A stretch of DNA of 64,000 nucleotides from Myotis daubentonii (lineage: Eukaryota > Chordata > Mammalia > Chiroptera > Vespertilionidae). A program made the position numbers and the translations under genes. Location: NCBI RefSeq assembly GCF_963259705.1, contig NC_081844.1, positions 9,099,715 through 9,163,714 on the forward strand. Reading direction: 5' to 3'. A model generated the notes under the pieces. That model ran no database searches and was not told the origin of the DNA. It worked only from the letters and a program-made list of their open reading frames with translations. Of the stretch, positions 34,979 to 47,045 are shown one piece after another. Positions within the stretch are counted from its first letter, which is position 1, and each line of letters begins with the position of its first letter.

Positions 34979-37890
34979 GTTTGTTACACGTTCATATTCA
35001 TTTCCTGGAAAGAAAACTGAGTATTTTAAGAGTTTTAACACATTCTCACAGTTTCCTTAGAATTATATACTAGAACCTTCAGGATATAAACTGTCTCAGG
35101 CAAAAAAAGCCGTGGCAACTCAGGATCAACTGTAAACATAAACAGTGTTCTCGTCATTTCAAATCATTATACACTAGTTCTGAGCTCTATAAACAGGAAT
35201 TCTTAAAGTTTGAAATGACATTTTAGTGAAAACGCCACTTAAAATAGCCTGAGTTGTTAATATTATCAGAATTGCCGTCATTTCAGAGCTTTCCACCACT
35301 AATCTCGGTTATTGAACTTGGCGTTAAATGTAGTTAGATTCTATTTACTTGTGTTTCAACTGTTTGTTACACGTTCATATAAATTTCCTGGAAAGAAAAT
35401 TGTGTATTTTAAGAGTTTTAACACATTTTGACAGTTTCCTGAGAAGTATGTACTAGAACCTTCAGGATATAAACTGTTTCAGTCAAAAAAGGAGACGGCA
35501 ACTCAGAATCAACTGTAAACATAAACAGTATCCTCCTCATTTCAAATCATTATACACAAGTTCTGAGCTCTATAAACAGGAATTCTTAAAGTTCCGGAGA
35601 GGTTAATATTATCAGAATTCTCGTCATTTCAAAGTTTCTACCTGTAATCTCGGGAATTGAACTCGGCTTTAAATGTACTTAGATTCTATTTACTTGTGTT
35701 TTAACTGTTTGTTACACGTTCATATTCATTTCCTGGAAAGAAAACTGAGTATTTTAAGAGTTTTAACACATTCTCACAGTTTCCTTAGAATTATATACTA
35801 GAACCTTCAGGATATAAACTGTCTCAGGCAAAAAAAGCCGTGGCAACTCAGGATCAACTGTAAACATAAACAGTGTTCTCGTCATTTCAAATCATTATAC
35901 ACTAGTTCTGAGCTCTATAAACAGGAATTCTTAAAGTTTGAAATGACATTTTAGTGAAAACGCCACTTAAAATAGCCTGAGTTGTTAATATTATCAGAAT
36001 TGCCGTCATTTCAGAGCTTTCGACCTGTAATCTGGGTAACTGAAATCGGCCTTAAATGAAGTTAGATTCTATTTACTTGTGTTTCAACTGTTTGTTACAC
36101 GTTCATATTCATTTCCTGGAAAGAAAATTGTGTATTTTAAGAGTTTTAACACATTTTGACAGTTTCCTGAGAAGTATATACTAGAACCTTCAGGATATAA
36201 ACTGTTTCAGTCAAAAAACGCCACGGCAACTCAGAATCAACTGTAAACATAAAGAATATTCTCCACATTTCAAATCATTATACACAAGTTCTGAGCTCTA
36301 TAAACAGGAATTCTTAAAGTTCCGGAGATGTTCATATTATCAGAATTCTCGTCATTTCAAAGTTTCTACCTGTAATCTCGAGAATTGAACTCGGCTTTAA
36401 ATGTACTTAGATTCTATTTACTTGTGTTTTAACTGTTTGTTACACGTTCATATTCATTTCCTGGAAAGAAAACTGAGTATTTTAAGAGTTTTAACACATT
36501 TTCACAGTTTCCTTAGAATTATATACTAGAACCTTCAGGATATAAACTGTCTCAGTCAAAAAAAGCCGTGGCAAATCAGGATCAACTGTAAACATAAACA
36601 GTATTCTCCTCATTTTAAATCATTATACACAAGTACTGAGCTCTATAAACAGGAATTCTTAAAGTTTGAAATGACATTTTAGTGACAACGCCACTTAAAA
36701 TAGCCTGAGTTGTTAATATTATCAGAATTGCCGTCATTTCAGAGCTTTCCACCACTAATCTCGGTTATTGAACTCGGCGTTAAATGTAGTTAGATTCTAT
36801 TTACTTGTGTTTCAACTGTTTGTTACACGTTCATATTCATTTCCTGGAAAGAAAATTGTGTATTTTAAGAGTTTTAACACATTTTGACAGTTTCCTGAGA
36901 AGTATGTACTAGAACCTTCAGGATATAAACTGTTTCAGTCAAAAAAGGAGACGGCAACTCAGAATCAACTGTAAACATAAACAGTATCCTCCTCATTTCA
37001 AATCATTATACACAAGTTCTGAGCTCTATAAACAGGAATTCTTAAAGTTCCGGAGAGGTTAATATTATCAGAATTCTCGTCATTTCAAAGTTTCTACCTG
37101 TAATCTCGGGAATTGAACTCGGCTTTAAATGTAGTTAGATTCTATTTACTTGTTTTTTAACTGTTTGTTACACGTTCATATTCATTTCCTGGAAAGAAAA
37201 CTGTGTATTTTAAGAGTTTTAACACATTCTCACAGTTTCCTTAGAATTATATACTAGAACCTTGAGGATATAAACTGTCTCAGTCAAAAAAAGCCATGGC
37301 GACTCAGGATCAACTGTAAACATAAACAGTGTTCTCGTCATTTCAAATCATTATACACTAGTTCTGAGCTCTATAAACAGGAATTCTTAAAGTTTGAAAT
37401 GACATTTTAGTGAAAACGCCACTTAAAATAGCCCGAGTTTTTAATAATGTCAGAATTGCCGTCATTTCAGAGCTTTCAACCTCTAATCTCGGTAACTGAA
37501 CTCGGCCTTAAATGAAGTTAGATTCTATTTACTTGTGTTTCAACTGTTTGTTACACGTTCATATTCATTTCCTGGAAAGAAAATTGTGTATTTTAAGAGT
37601 TTTAACACATTTTGACAGTTTCCTGAGAAGTATATACTAGAACCTTCAGGATATAAACTGTTTCAGTCAAAAAACGCCACGGCAACTCAGAATCAACTGT
37701 AAACATAAACAATATTCTCCACATTTCAAATCATTATACACAAGTTCTGAGCTCTATAAACAGGAATTCTTAAAGTTCCGGAGATGTTAATATTATCAGA
37801 ATTCTCGTCATTTCAAAGTTTCTACCTGTAATCTCGAGAATTGAACTCGGCTTTAAATGTACTTAGATTCTATTTACTTGTGTTTTAACT
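34979..37890. repeat. Eight-monomer HOR (2,912 bp), copy 2
   Basis: Starts are 34979, 35362, 35707, 36090, 36435, 36818, 37163, 37546, in the same order as copy 1. It carries every private marker of copy 1, so the tandem duplication is young relative to the rest of the array, or was recently converted. The last B monomer reads ctcgagaatt where copy 1 reads ctcgggaatt. After 37890 the series stops and a differently marked A2 follows. Confidence 0.93.
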
Positions 37891-39344
37891 GTTTGTTACA
37901 CGTTCATATTCATTTCCTGGAAAGAAAACTGAGTATTTTAAGAGTTTTAACACATTCTCACAGTTTCCTTAGAATTATATCCTAGAACCTTGAGGATATA
38001 AACTGTCTCAGTCAAAAAAAGCCGTGGCAACTCAGGATCAACTGTAAACATAAACAGTATTCTCCTCATTTTAAATCATTATACACAAGTACTGAGCTCT
38101 ATAAACAGGAATTCTTAAAGTTTGAAATGACATTTTAGTGAAAACGCCACTTAAAATAGCCTGAGTTGTTAATATTATCAGAATTGCCGTCATTTCAGAG
38201 CTTTCCACCACTAATCTCGGTTATTGAACTCGGCGTTAAATGTAGTTAGATTCTATTTACTTGTGTTTCAACTGTTTGTTACACGTTCATATTCATTTCC
38301 TGGAAAGAAAATTGTGTATTTTAAGAGTTTTAACACATTTTGACAGTTTCCTGAGAAGTATGTACTAGAACCTTCAGGATATAAACTGTTTCAGTCAAAA
38401 AAGGAGACGGCAACTCAGAATCAACTGTAAACATAAACAGTATCCTCCTCATTTCAAATCATTATACACAAGTTCTGAGCTCTATAAACAGGAATTCTTA
38501 AAGTTCCGGAGAGGTTAATATTATCAGAATTCTCGTCATTTCAAAGTTTCTACCTGTAATCTCGGGAATTGAACTCGGCTTTAAATGTACTTAGATTCTA
38601 TTTACTTGTGTTTTAACTGTTTGTTACACGTTCATATTCATTTCCTGGAAAGAAAACAGTATTTTAAGAGTTTTAACGCATTCTCACAGTTTCCTTAGAA
38701 TTATATACTAGAACCTTCAGGATATAAACTGTCTCAGTCAAAAAAACCCATGGCGACTCAGGATCAACTGTAAACATAAACAGTGTTCTCGTCATTTTAA
38801 ATCATTATACACAAGTACTGAGCTCTATAAACAGGAATTCTTAAAGTTTGAAATGACATTTTAGTGCAAACGCCCCTTAAAATAGCCTGAGTTGTTAATA
38901 TTATCAGAATTGCCGTCATTTCAGAGCTTTCCACCACTAATCTCGGTTATTGAACTCGGCGTTAAATGTAGTTAGATTCTATTTACTTGTGTTTCAACTG
39001 TTTGTTACACGTTCATATTCATTTCCTGGAAAGAAAATTGTGTATTTTAAGAGTTTTAACACATTTTGACAGTTTCCTGAGAAGTATGTACTAGAACCTT
39101 CAGGATATAAACTGTTTCAGTCAAAAAAGGAGACGGCAACTCAGAATCAACTGTAAACATAAACAGTATCCTCCTCATTTCAAATCATTATACACAAGTT
39201 CTGAGCTCTATAAACAGGAATTCTTAAAGTTCCGGAGAGGTTAATATTATCAGAATTCTCGTCATTTCAAAGTTTCTACCTGTAATCTCGGGAATTGAAC
39301 TCGGCTTTAAATGTAGTTAGATTCTATTTACTTGTTTTTTAACT
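37891..39344. repeat. Monomers A2 variant, B2, deleted A, B2
   Basis: Starts are 37891, 38274, 38619, 39000. The A2 at 37891 has two private changes (atatcctagaac and ccttgagg) also present at 46663, 8,772 bp away. The A at 38619 is only 381 bp because aaactgagta is shortened to aaacagta. It is a strong mosaic: A3-like aaacccatggcgactc and cagtgttctcgtc, then A2-like catttt and acaagtactg, plus private gtgcaaacgcccctt. Confidence 0.85.
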
Positions 39345-41183
39345 GTTTGTTACACGTTCATATTCAGTTCCTGGAAAGAAAACTGTGTATTTTAAGAGTT
39401 TTAACACATTGTCACAGTTTCCTTAGAATTATATACTAGAACCTTGAGGATATAAACTGTCTCAGTCAAAAAAAGCCATGGCGACTCAGGATCAACTGTA
39501 AACATAAACAGTGTTCTCGTCATTTCAAATCATTATACACTAGTTCTGAGCTCTATAAACAGGAATTCTTAAAGTTTGAAATGACATTTTAGTGAAAACG
39601 CCACTTAAAATAGCCCGAGTTTTTAATATTATCAGAATTGCCGTCATTTCAGAGCTTTCAACCTCTAATCTCGGTAACTGAACTCGGCGTTAAATGTAGT
39701 TAGATTCTTTTTACTTGTGTTTCAACTGTTTGTTACACGTTCATATTCATTTCCTGGAAAGAAAATTGTGTATTTTAAGAGTTTTAATACATTTTGACAG
39801 TTTCCTGAGAAGTATGTACTAGAACCTTCAGGATATAAACTGTTTCAGTCAAAAAAGGCCACGGCAACTCAGAATCAACTGTAAACATAAACAATATTCT
39901 CCACATTTCAAATCATTATACACAAGTTCTGAGCTCTATAAACAGGAATTCTTAAAGTTCCGGAGATGTTAATATTATCAGAATTCTCGTCATTTCAAAG
40001 TTTCTACCTGTAATCTCGGGATTTGAACTCGGCTTTAAATGTACTTAGATTCTATTTACTTGTGTTTTAACTGTTTGTTACACGTTCATATTCATTTCCT
40101 GGAAAGAAAACTGAGTATTTTAAGAGTTTTAACACATTCTCACAGTTTCCTTAGAATTATATACTAGAACCTTCAGGATATAAACTGTCTCAGGCAAAAA
40201 AAGCCGTGGCAACCCAGGATCAACTGTAAACATAAACAGGGTTCTCGTCATTTCAAATCATTATACACTAGTTCTGAGCTCTATAAACAGGAATTCTTAA
40301 AGTTTGAAATGACATTTTAGTGAAAACGCCACTTAAAATAGCCTGAGTTGTTAATATTATCAGAATTGCCGTCATTTCAGAGCTTTCGACCTGTAATCTC
40401 GGTAACTGAACTCGGCCTTAAATGAAGTTAGATTCTATTTACTTGTGTTTCAACTGTTTGTTACACGTTCATATTCATTTCCTGGAAATAAAATTGTGTA
40501 TTTTAAGAGTTTTAACACATTTTGACAGTTTCCTGAGAAGTATATACTAGAACCTTCAGGATATAAACTGTTTCAGTCAAAAAAAGCCATGGCGACTCAG
40601 GATCAACTGTAAACATAAACAGTGTTCTCGTCATTTCAAATCATTATACACTAGTTCTGAGCTCTATAAACAGGAATTCTTAAAGTTTGAAATGACATTT
40701 TAGTGAAAACGCCTCTTAAAATAGCCTGAGTTGTTAATATTATCAGAATTGCCGTCATTTCAGAGCTTTCCACCACTAATCTCGGTTATTGAACTCGGCG
40801 TTAAATGTAGTTAGATTCTATTTACTTGTGTTTCAACTGTTTGTTACACGTTCATATTCATTTCCTGGAAAGAAAATTGTGTATTTTAAGAGTTTTAACA
40901 CATTTTGACAGTTTCCTGAGAAGTATGTACTAGAACCTTCAGGATATAAACTGTTTCAGTCAAAAAAGGAGACGGCAACTCAGAATCAACTGTAAACATA
41001 AATAGTATCCTCCTCATTTCAAATCATTATACACAAGTTCTGAGCTCTATAAACAGGAATTCTTAAAGTTCCGGAGAGGTTAATATTATCAGAATTCTCG
41101 TCATTTCAAAGTTTCTACCTGTAATCTCAGGAATTGAACTCGGCTTTAAATGTAGTTAGATTCTATTTACTTGTTTTTTAACT
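39345..41183. repeat. Five-monomer (1,839-bp) unit containing a B/A fusion monomer
   Basis: Starts are 39345 A3, 39728 B3, 40073 A1, 40456 B/A fusion of A length, 40839 B2. The next unit begins at 41184 with an A3 sharing the private cacattgtcac of 39345, so the offset is again 1,839 bp. Private changes include tattcagttcc near 39360, tttaatacattt near 39784, ctcgggatttg near 40015, and ggaaataaaattg near 40486. Confidence 0.88.
40456..40838. repeat. B-to-A fusion monomer (383 bp)
   Basis: The 5' 117 bp are B1-like (aaaattgtgtatt, gaagtatatac, ctgtttcagtc). From 40585 the sequence is A-type: seven a's, then gccatggcgactc and cagtgttctcgtc, then the A-only 37-bp segment and an A2 3' end (ttccaccactaatc). 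The last B-specific base is t40572 and the first A-specific base is a40585, so the exchange lies in the 12 bases between, at the start of the poly-A run. This is the only fusion joint of this kind I found in the window. Confidence 0.92.
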
Positions 41184-43367
41184 GTTTGTTACACGTTCAT
41201 ATTCATTTCCTGGAAAGAAAACTGTGTATTTTAAGAGTTTTAACACATTGTCACAGTTTCCTTAGAATTATATACTAGAACCTTGAGGATATAAACTGTC
41301 TCAGTCAAAAAAAGCCATGGCGACGCAGGATCAACTGTAAACATAAACAGTGTTCTCGTCATTTCAAATCATTATACACTAGTTCTGAGCTCTATAAACA
41401 GGAATTCTTAAAGTTTGAAATGACATTTTAGTGAAAACGCCACTTAAAATAGCCCGAGTTTTTAATATTATCAGAATTGCCGTCATTTCAGAGCTTTCAA
41501 CCTCTAATCTCGGTAACTGAACTCGGCGTTAAATGTAGTTAGATTCTTTTTACTTGTGTTTCAACTGTTTGTTACACGTTCATATTCATTTCCTGGAAAG
41601 AAAATTGTGTATTTTAAGAGTTTTAACACATTTTGACAGTTTCCTGAGAAGTATGTACTAGAACCTTCAGGATATAAACTGTTTCAGTCAAAAAAGGCCA
41701 CGGCAACTCAGAATCAACTGTAAACATAAACAGTATCCTCCTCATTTCAAATCATTATACACAAGTTCTGAGCTCTATAAACAGGAATTCTTAAAGTTCC
41801 GGAGAGGTTAATATTATCAGAATTCTCGTCATTTCAAAGTTTCTACCTGTAATCTCGGGAATTGAACTCGGCTTTAAATGTACTTAGATTCTATTTACTT
41901 GTGTTTTAACTGTTTGTTACACGTTCATATTCATTTCCTGGAAAGAAAACTGAGTATTTTAAGAGTTTTAACACATTCTCACAGTTTCCTTAGAATTATA
42001 TACTAGAACCTTCAGGATATAAACTGTCTCAGGCAAAAAAAGCCGTGGCAACTCAGGATCAACTGTAAACATAAACAGTGTTCTCGTCATTTCAAATCAT
42101 TATACACTAGTTCTGAGCTCTATAAACAGGAATTCTTAAAGTTTGAAATGACATTTTAGTGAAAACGCCACTTAAAATAGCCCGAGTTTTTAATATTATC
42201 AGAATTGCCGTCATTTCAGAGCTTTCGACCTGTAATCTCGGTAACTGAACTCGGCCTTAAATGAAGTTAGATTCTATTTACTTGTGTTTCAACTGTTTGT
42301 TACACGTTCATATTCATTTCCTGGAAAGAAAATTGTGTATTTTAAGAGTTTTAACACATTTTGACAGTTTCCTGAGAAGTATATACTAGAACCTTCAGGA
42401 TATAAACTGTTTCAGTCAAAAAACGCCACGGCAACTCAGAATCAACTGTAAACATAAACAATATTCTCCACATTTCAAATCATTATACACAAGTTCTGAG
42501 CTCTATAAACAGGAATTCTTAAAGTTCCGGAGATGTTAATATTCTCAGAATTCTCGTCATTTCAAAGTTTCTACCTGTAATCTCGAGAATTGAACTCGGC
42601 TTTAAATGTACTTAGATTCTATTTACTTGTGTTTTAACTGTTTGTTACACGTTCATATTCATTTCCTGGAAAGAAAACTGAGTATTTTAAGAGTTTTAAC
42701 ACATTCTCACAGTTTCCTTAGAATTATATACTAGAACCTTCAGGATATAAACTGTCTCAGGCAAAAAAAGCCGTGGCAACTCAGGATCAACTGTAAACAT
42801 AAACAGTATTCTCCTCATTTTAAATCATTATACACAAGTACTGAGCTCTATAAACAGGAATTCTTAAAGTTTGAAATGACATTTTAGTGACAACGCCACT
42901 TAAAATAGCCTGAGTTGTTAATATTATCAGAATTGCCGTCATTTCAGAGCTTTCCACCACTAATCTCGTTTATTGAACTCGGCGTTAAATGTAGTTAGAT
43001 TCTATTTACTTGTGTTTCAACTGTTTGTTACACGTTCATATTCATTTCCTGGAAAGAAAATTGTGTATTTTAAGAGTTTTAACACATTTTGACAGTTTCC
43101 TGAGAAGTATGTACTAGAACCTTCAGGATATAAACTGTTTCAGTCAAAAAAGGAGACGGCAACTCAGAATCAACTGTAAACATAAACAGTATCCTCCTCA
43201 TTTCAAATCATTATACACAAGTTCTGAGCTCTATAAACAGGAATTCTTAAAGTTCCGGAGAGGTTAATATTATCAGAATTCTCGTCATTTCAAAGTTTCT
43301 ACCTGTAATCTCGGGAATTGAACTCGGCTTTAAATGTAGTTAGATTCTATTTACTTGTTTTTTAACT
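41184..43367. repeat. Monomers A3, B3/B2, A1/A3/A1, B1, A1/A2, B2
   Basis: Starts are 41184, 41567, 41912, 42295, 42640, 43023. The A at 41912 is A1 at both ends but has the A3 patch gcccgagtttttaat in the middle, a double switch best read as gene conversion. The A at 42640 starts A1 (caggcaaaa) and ends A2, with gtgacaacgcc as at 33523 and 36435. The B at 42295 has aatattctcag as at 24787 and 26626. Total length is 2,184 bp. Confidence 0.83.
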
Positions 43368-45206
43368 GTTTGTTACACGTTCATATTCATTTCCTGGAAA
43401 GAAAACTGTGTATTTTAAGAGTTTTAACACATTCTCACAGTTTCCTTAGAATTATATACTAGAACCTTCAGGATATAAACTGTCTCAGTCAAAAAAAGCC
43501 ATGGCGACTCAGGATCAACTGTAAACATAAAGAGTGTTCTCGTCATTTCAAATCATTATACACTAGTTTTGAGCTCTATAAACAGGAATTCTTAAAGTTT
43601 GAAATGACATTTTAGTGAAAACGCCACTTAAAATAGCCCGAGTTTTTAATAATATCAGAATTGCCGTCATTTCAGAGCTTTCAACCTCTAATCTCGGTAA
43701 CTGAACTCGGCGTTAAATGTAGTTAGATTCTATTTACTTGTGTTTCAACTGTTTGTTACACGTTCATATTCATTTCCTGGAAAGAAAATTGTGTATTTTA
43801 AGAGTTTTAACACATTTTGACAGTTTCCTGAGAAGTATGTACTAGAACCTTCAGGATATAAACTGTTTCAGTCAAAAAAGGAGACGGCAACTCAGAATCA
43901 ACTGTAAACATAAACAGTATCCTCCTCATTTCAAATCATTATACACAAGTTCTGAGCTCTATAAACAGGAATTCTTAAAGTTCCGGAGAGGTTAATATTA
44001 TCAGAATTCTCGTCATTTCAAAGTTTCTACCTGTAATCTCGGGAATTGAACTCGGCTTTAAATGTACTTAGATTCTATTTACTTGTGTTTTAACTGTTTG
44101 TTACACGTTCATATTCATTTCCTGGAAAGAAAACTGAGTATTTTAAGAGTTTTAACACATTCTCACAGTTTCCTTAGAATTATATACTAGAACCTTCAGG
44201 ATATAAACTGTCTCAGGCAAAAAAAGCCGTGGCAACTCAGGATCAACTGTAAACATAAACAGGGTTCTCGTCATTTCAAATCATTATACACTAGTTCTGA
44301 GCTCTATAAACAGGAATTCTTAAAGTTTGAAATGACATTTTAGTGAAAACGCCACTTAAAATAGCCTGAGTTGTTAATATTATCAGAATTGCCGTCATTT
44401 CAGAGCTTTCGACCTGTAATCTCGGTAACTGAACTCGGCCTTAAATGAAGTTAGATTCTATTTACTTGTGTTTCAACTGTTTGTTACACGTTCATATTCA
44501 TTTCCTGGAAAGAAAATTGTGTATTTTAAGAGTTTTAACACATTTTGACAGTTTCCTGAGAAGTATATACTAGAACCTTCAGGATATAAACTGTTTCAGT
44601 CAAAAAACGCCACGGCAACTCAGAATCAACTGTAAACATAAACAATATTCTCCACATTTCAAATCATTATACACAAGTTCTGAGCTCTATAAACAGGAAT
44701 TCTTAAAGTTCCGGAGATGTTAATATTATCAGAATTCTCGTCATTTCAAAGTTTCTACCTGTAATCTCGAGAATTGAACTCGGCTTTAAATGTACTTAGA
44801 TTCTATTTACTTGTGTTTTAACTGTTTGTTACACGTTCATATTCATTTCCTGGAAAGAAAACTGAGTATTTGAAGAGTTTTAACACATTCTCACAGTTTC
44901 CTTAGAATTATATACTAGAACCTTCAGGATATAAACTGTCTCAGTCAAAAAAAGCCGTGGCAACTCAGGATCAACTGTAAACATAAACAGTATTCTCCTC
45001 ATTTTAAATCATTATACACAAGTACTGAGCTCTATAAACAGGAATTCTTAAAGTTTGAAATGACATTTTAGTGACAACGCCACTTAAAATAGCCTGAGTT
45101 GTTAATATTATCAGAATTGCCGTCATTTCAGAGCTTTCCACCACTAATCTCGGTTATTGAACTCGGCGTTAAATGTAGTTAGATTCTATTTACTTGTTTT
45201 TTAACT
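43368..45206. repeat. Five-monomer (1,839-bp) unit before the third A-to-A joint
   Basis: Starts are 43368 A3, 43751 B2, 44096 A1, 44479 B1, 44824 A2. The A2 at 44824 acquires a B2-type 3' end (cttgttttttaact) and is followed directly by A3 at 45207. The following 1,839 bp has the same subtype order. Both A3 copies (43368, 45207) have aataatatcag and an unusual gattctattt end. Private changes here include ataaagagtgttc near 43530 and actagttttgag near 43563. Confidence 0.88.
45169..45197. other. Recombination joint: A2 body to B2-type 3' end
   Basis: The last A-specific base is g45168 (in cggcgtt) and the first B2-specific base is t45198 (cttgtttttt rather than cttgtgtttc). The 29 bases between are identical in A2 and B2, so the exchange happened there. 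The result removes one B monomer and puts A3 directly after A2. Confidence 0.85.
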
Positions 45207-47045
45207 GTTTGTTACACGTTCATATTCATTTCCTGGAAAGAAAACTGTGTATTTTAAGAGTTTTAACACATTCTCACAGTTTCCTTAGAATTATATACTA
45301 GAACCTTCAGGATATAAACTGTCTCAGTCAAAAAAAGCCATGGCGACTCAGGATCAACTGTAAACATAAACAGTGTTCTCATCATTTCAAATCATTATAC
45401 ACTAGTTCTGAGCTCTATAAACAGGAATTCTTAAAGTTTGAAATGACATTTTAGTGAAAACGCCACTTAAAATAGCCCGAGTTTTTAATAATATCAGAAT
45501 TGCCGTCATTTCAGAGCTTTCAACCTCTAATCTCGGTAACTGAACTCGGCGTTAAATGTAGTTAGATTCTATTTACTTGTGTTTCAACTGTTTGTTACAC
45601 GTTCATATTCATTTCCTGGAAAGAAAATTGTGTTTTTTAAGAGTTTTAACACATTTTGACAGTTTCCTGAGAAGTATGTACTAGAACCTTCATGATATAA
45701 ACTGTTTCAGTCAAAAAAGGAGACGGCAACTCAGAATCAACTGTAAACATAAACAGTATCCTCCTCATTTCAAATTATTATACACAAGTTCTGAGCTCTA
45801 TAAACAGGAATTCTTAAAGTTCCGGAGAGGTTAATATTATCAGAATTCTCGTCATTTCAAAGTTTCTACCTGTAATCTCGGGAATTGAACTCGGCTTTAA
45901 ATGTACTTAGATTCTATTTACTTGTGTTTTAACTGTTTGTTACACGTTCATATTCATTTCCTGGAAAGAAAACTGAGTATTTTAAGAGTTTTAACACATT
46001 CTCACAGTTTCCTTAGAATTATATACTAGAACCTTCAGGATATAAACTGTCTCAGGCAAAAAAAGCCGTGGCAACTCAGGATCATCTGTAAACATAAACA
46101 GTGTTCTCGTCATTTCAAATCATTATACACTAGTTCTGAGCTCTATAAACAGGAATTCTTAAAGTTTGAAATGACATTTTAGTGAAAACGCCACTTAAAA
46201 TAGCCTGAGTTGTTAATATTATCAGAATTGCCGTCATTTCAGAGCTTTCGACCTGTAATCTCGGTAACTGAACTCGGCCTTAAATGAAGTTAGATTCTAT
46301 TTACTTGGGTTTCAACTGTTTGTTACACGTTCATATTCATTTCCTGGAAAGAAAATTGTGTATTTTAAGAGTTTTAACACATTTTGACAGTTTCCTGAGA
46401 AGTATATACTAGAACCTTCAGGATATAAACTGTTTCAGTCAAAAAACGCCACGGCAACTCAGAATCAACTGTAAACATAAACAATATTCTCCACATTTCA
46501 AATCATTATACACAAGTTCTGAGCTCTATAAACAGGAATTCTTAAAGTTCCGGAGATGTTAATATTATCAGAATTCTCGTCATTTCAAAGTTTCTACCTG
46601 TAATCTCGAGAATTGAACTCGGCTTTAAATGTACTTAGATTCTATTTACTTGTGTTTTAACTGTTTGTTACACGTTCATATTCATTTCCTGGAAAGAAAA
46701 CTGAGTATTTTAAGAGTTTTAACACATTCTCACAGTTTCCTTAGAATTATATCCTAGAACCTTGAGGATATAAACTGTCTCAGTCAAAAAAAGCCGTGGC
46801 AACTCAGGATCAACTGTAAACATAAACAGTATTCTCCTCATTTTAAATCATTATACACAAGTACTGAGCTCTATAAACAGGAATTCTTAAAGTTTGAAAT
46901 GACATTTTAGTGAAAACGCCACTTAAAATAGCCTGAGTTGTTAATATTATCAGAATTGCCGTCATTTCAGAGCTTTCCACCACTAATCTCGGTTATTGAA
47001 CTCGGCGTTAAATGTAGTTAGATTCTATTTACTTGTGTTTCAACT
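45207..47045. repeat. Second copy of the five-monomer unit
   Basis: Starts are 45207 A3, 45590 B2, 45935 A1, 46318 B1, 46663 A2. Order and lengths repeat 43368-45206. Differences include cagtgttctcg at 45935, where 44096 has cagggttctcg, and the atatcctag/ccttgagg variant A2 at 46663. The B2 at 45590 has three private changes (gtgttttttaag, cttcatgat, aaattattat). After this A2 the normal A2-B2 order resumes. Confidence 0.85.
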
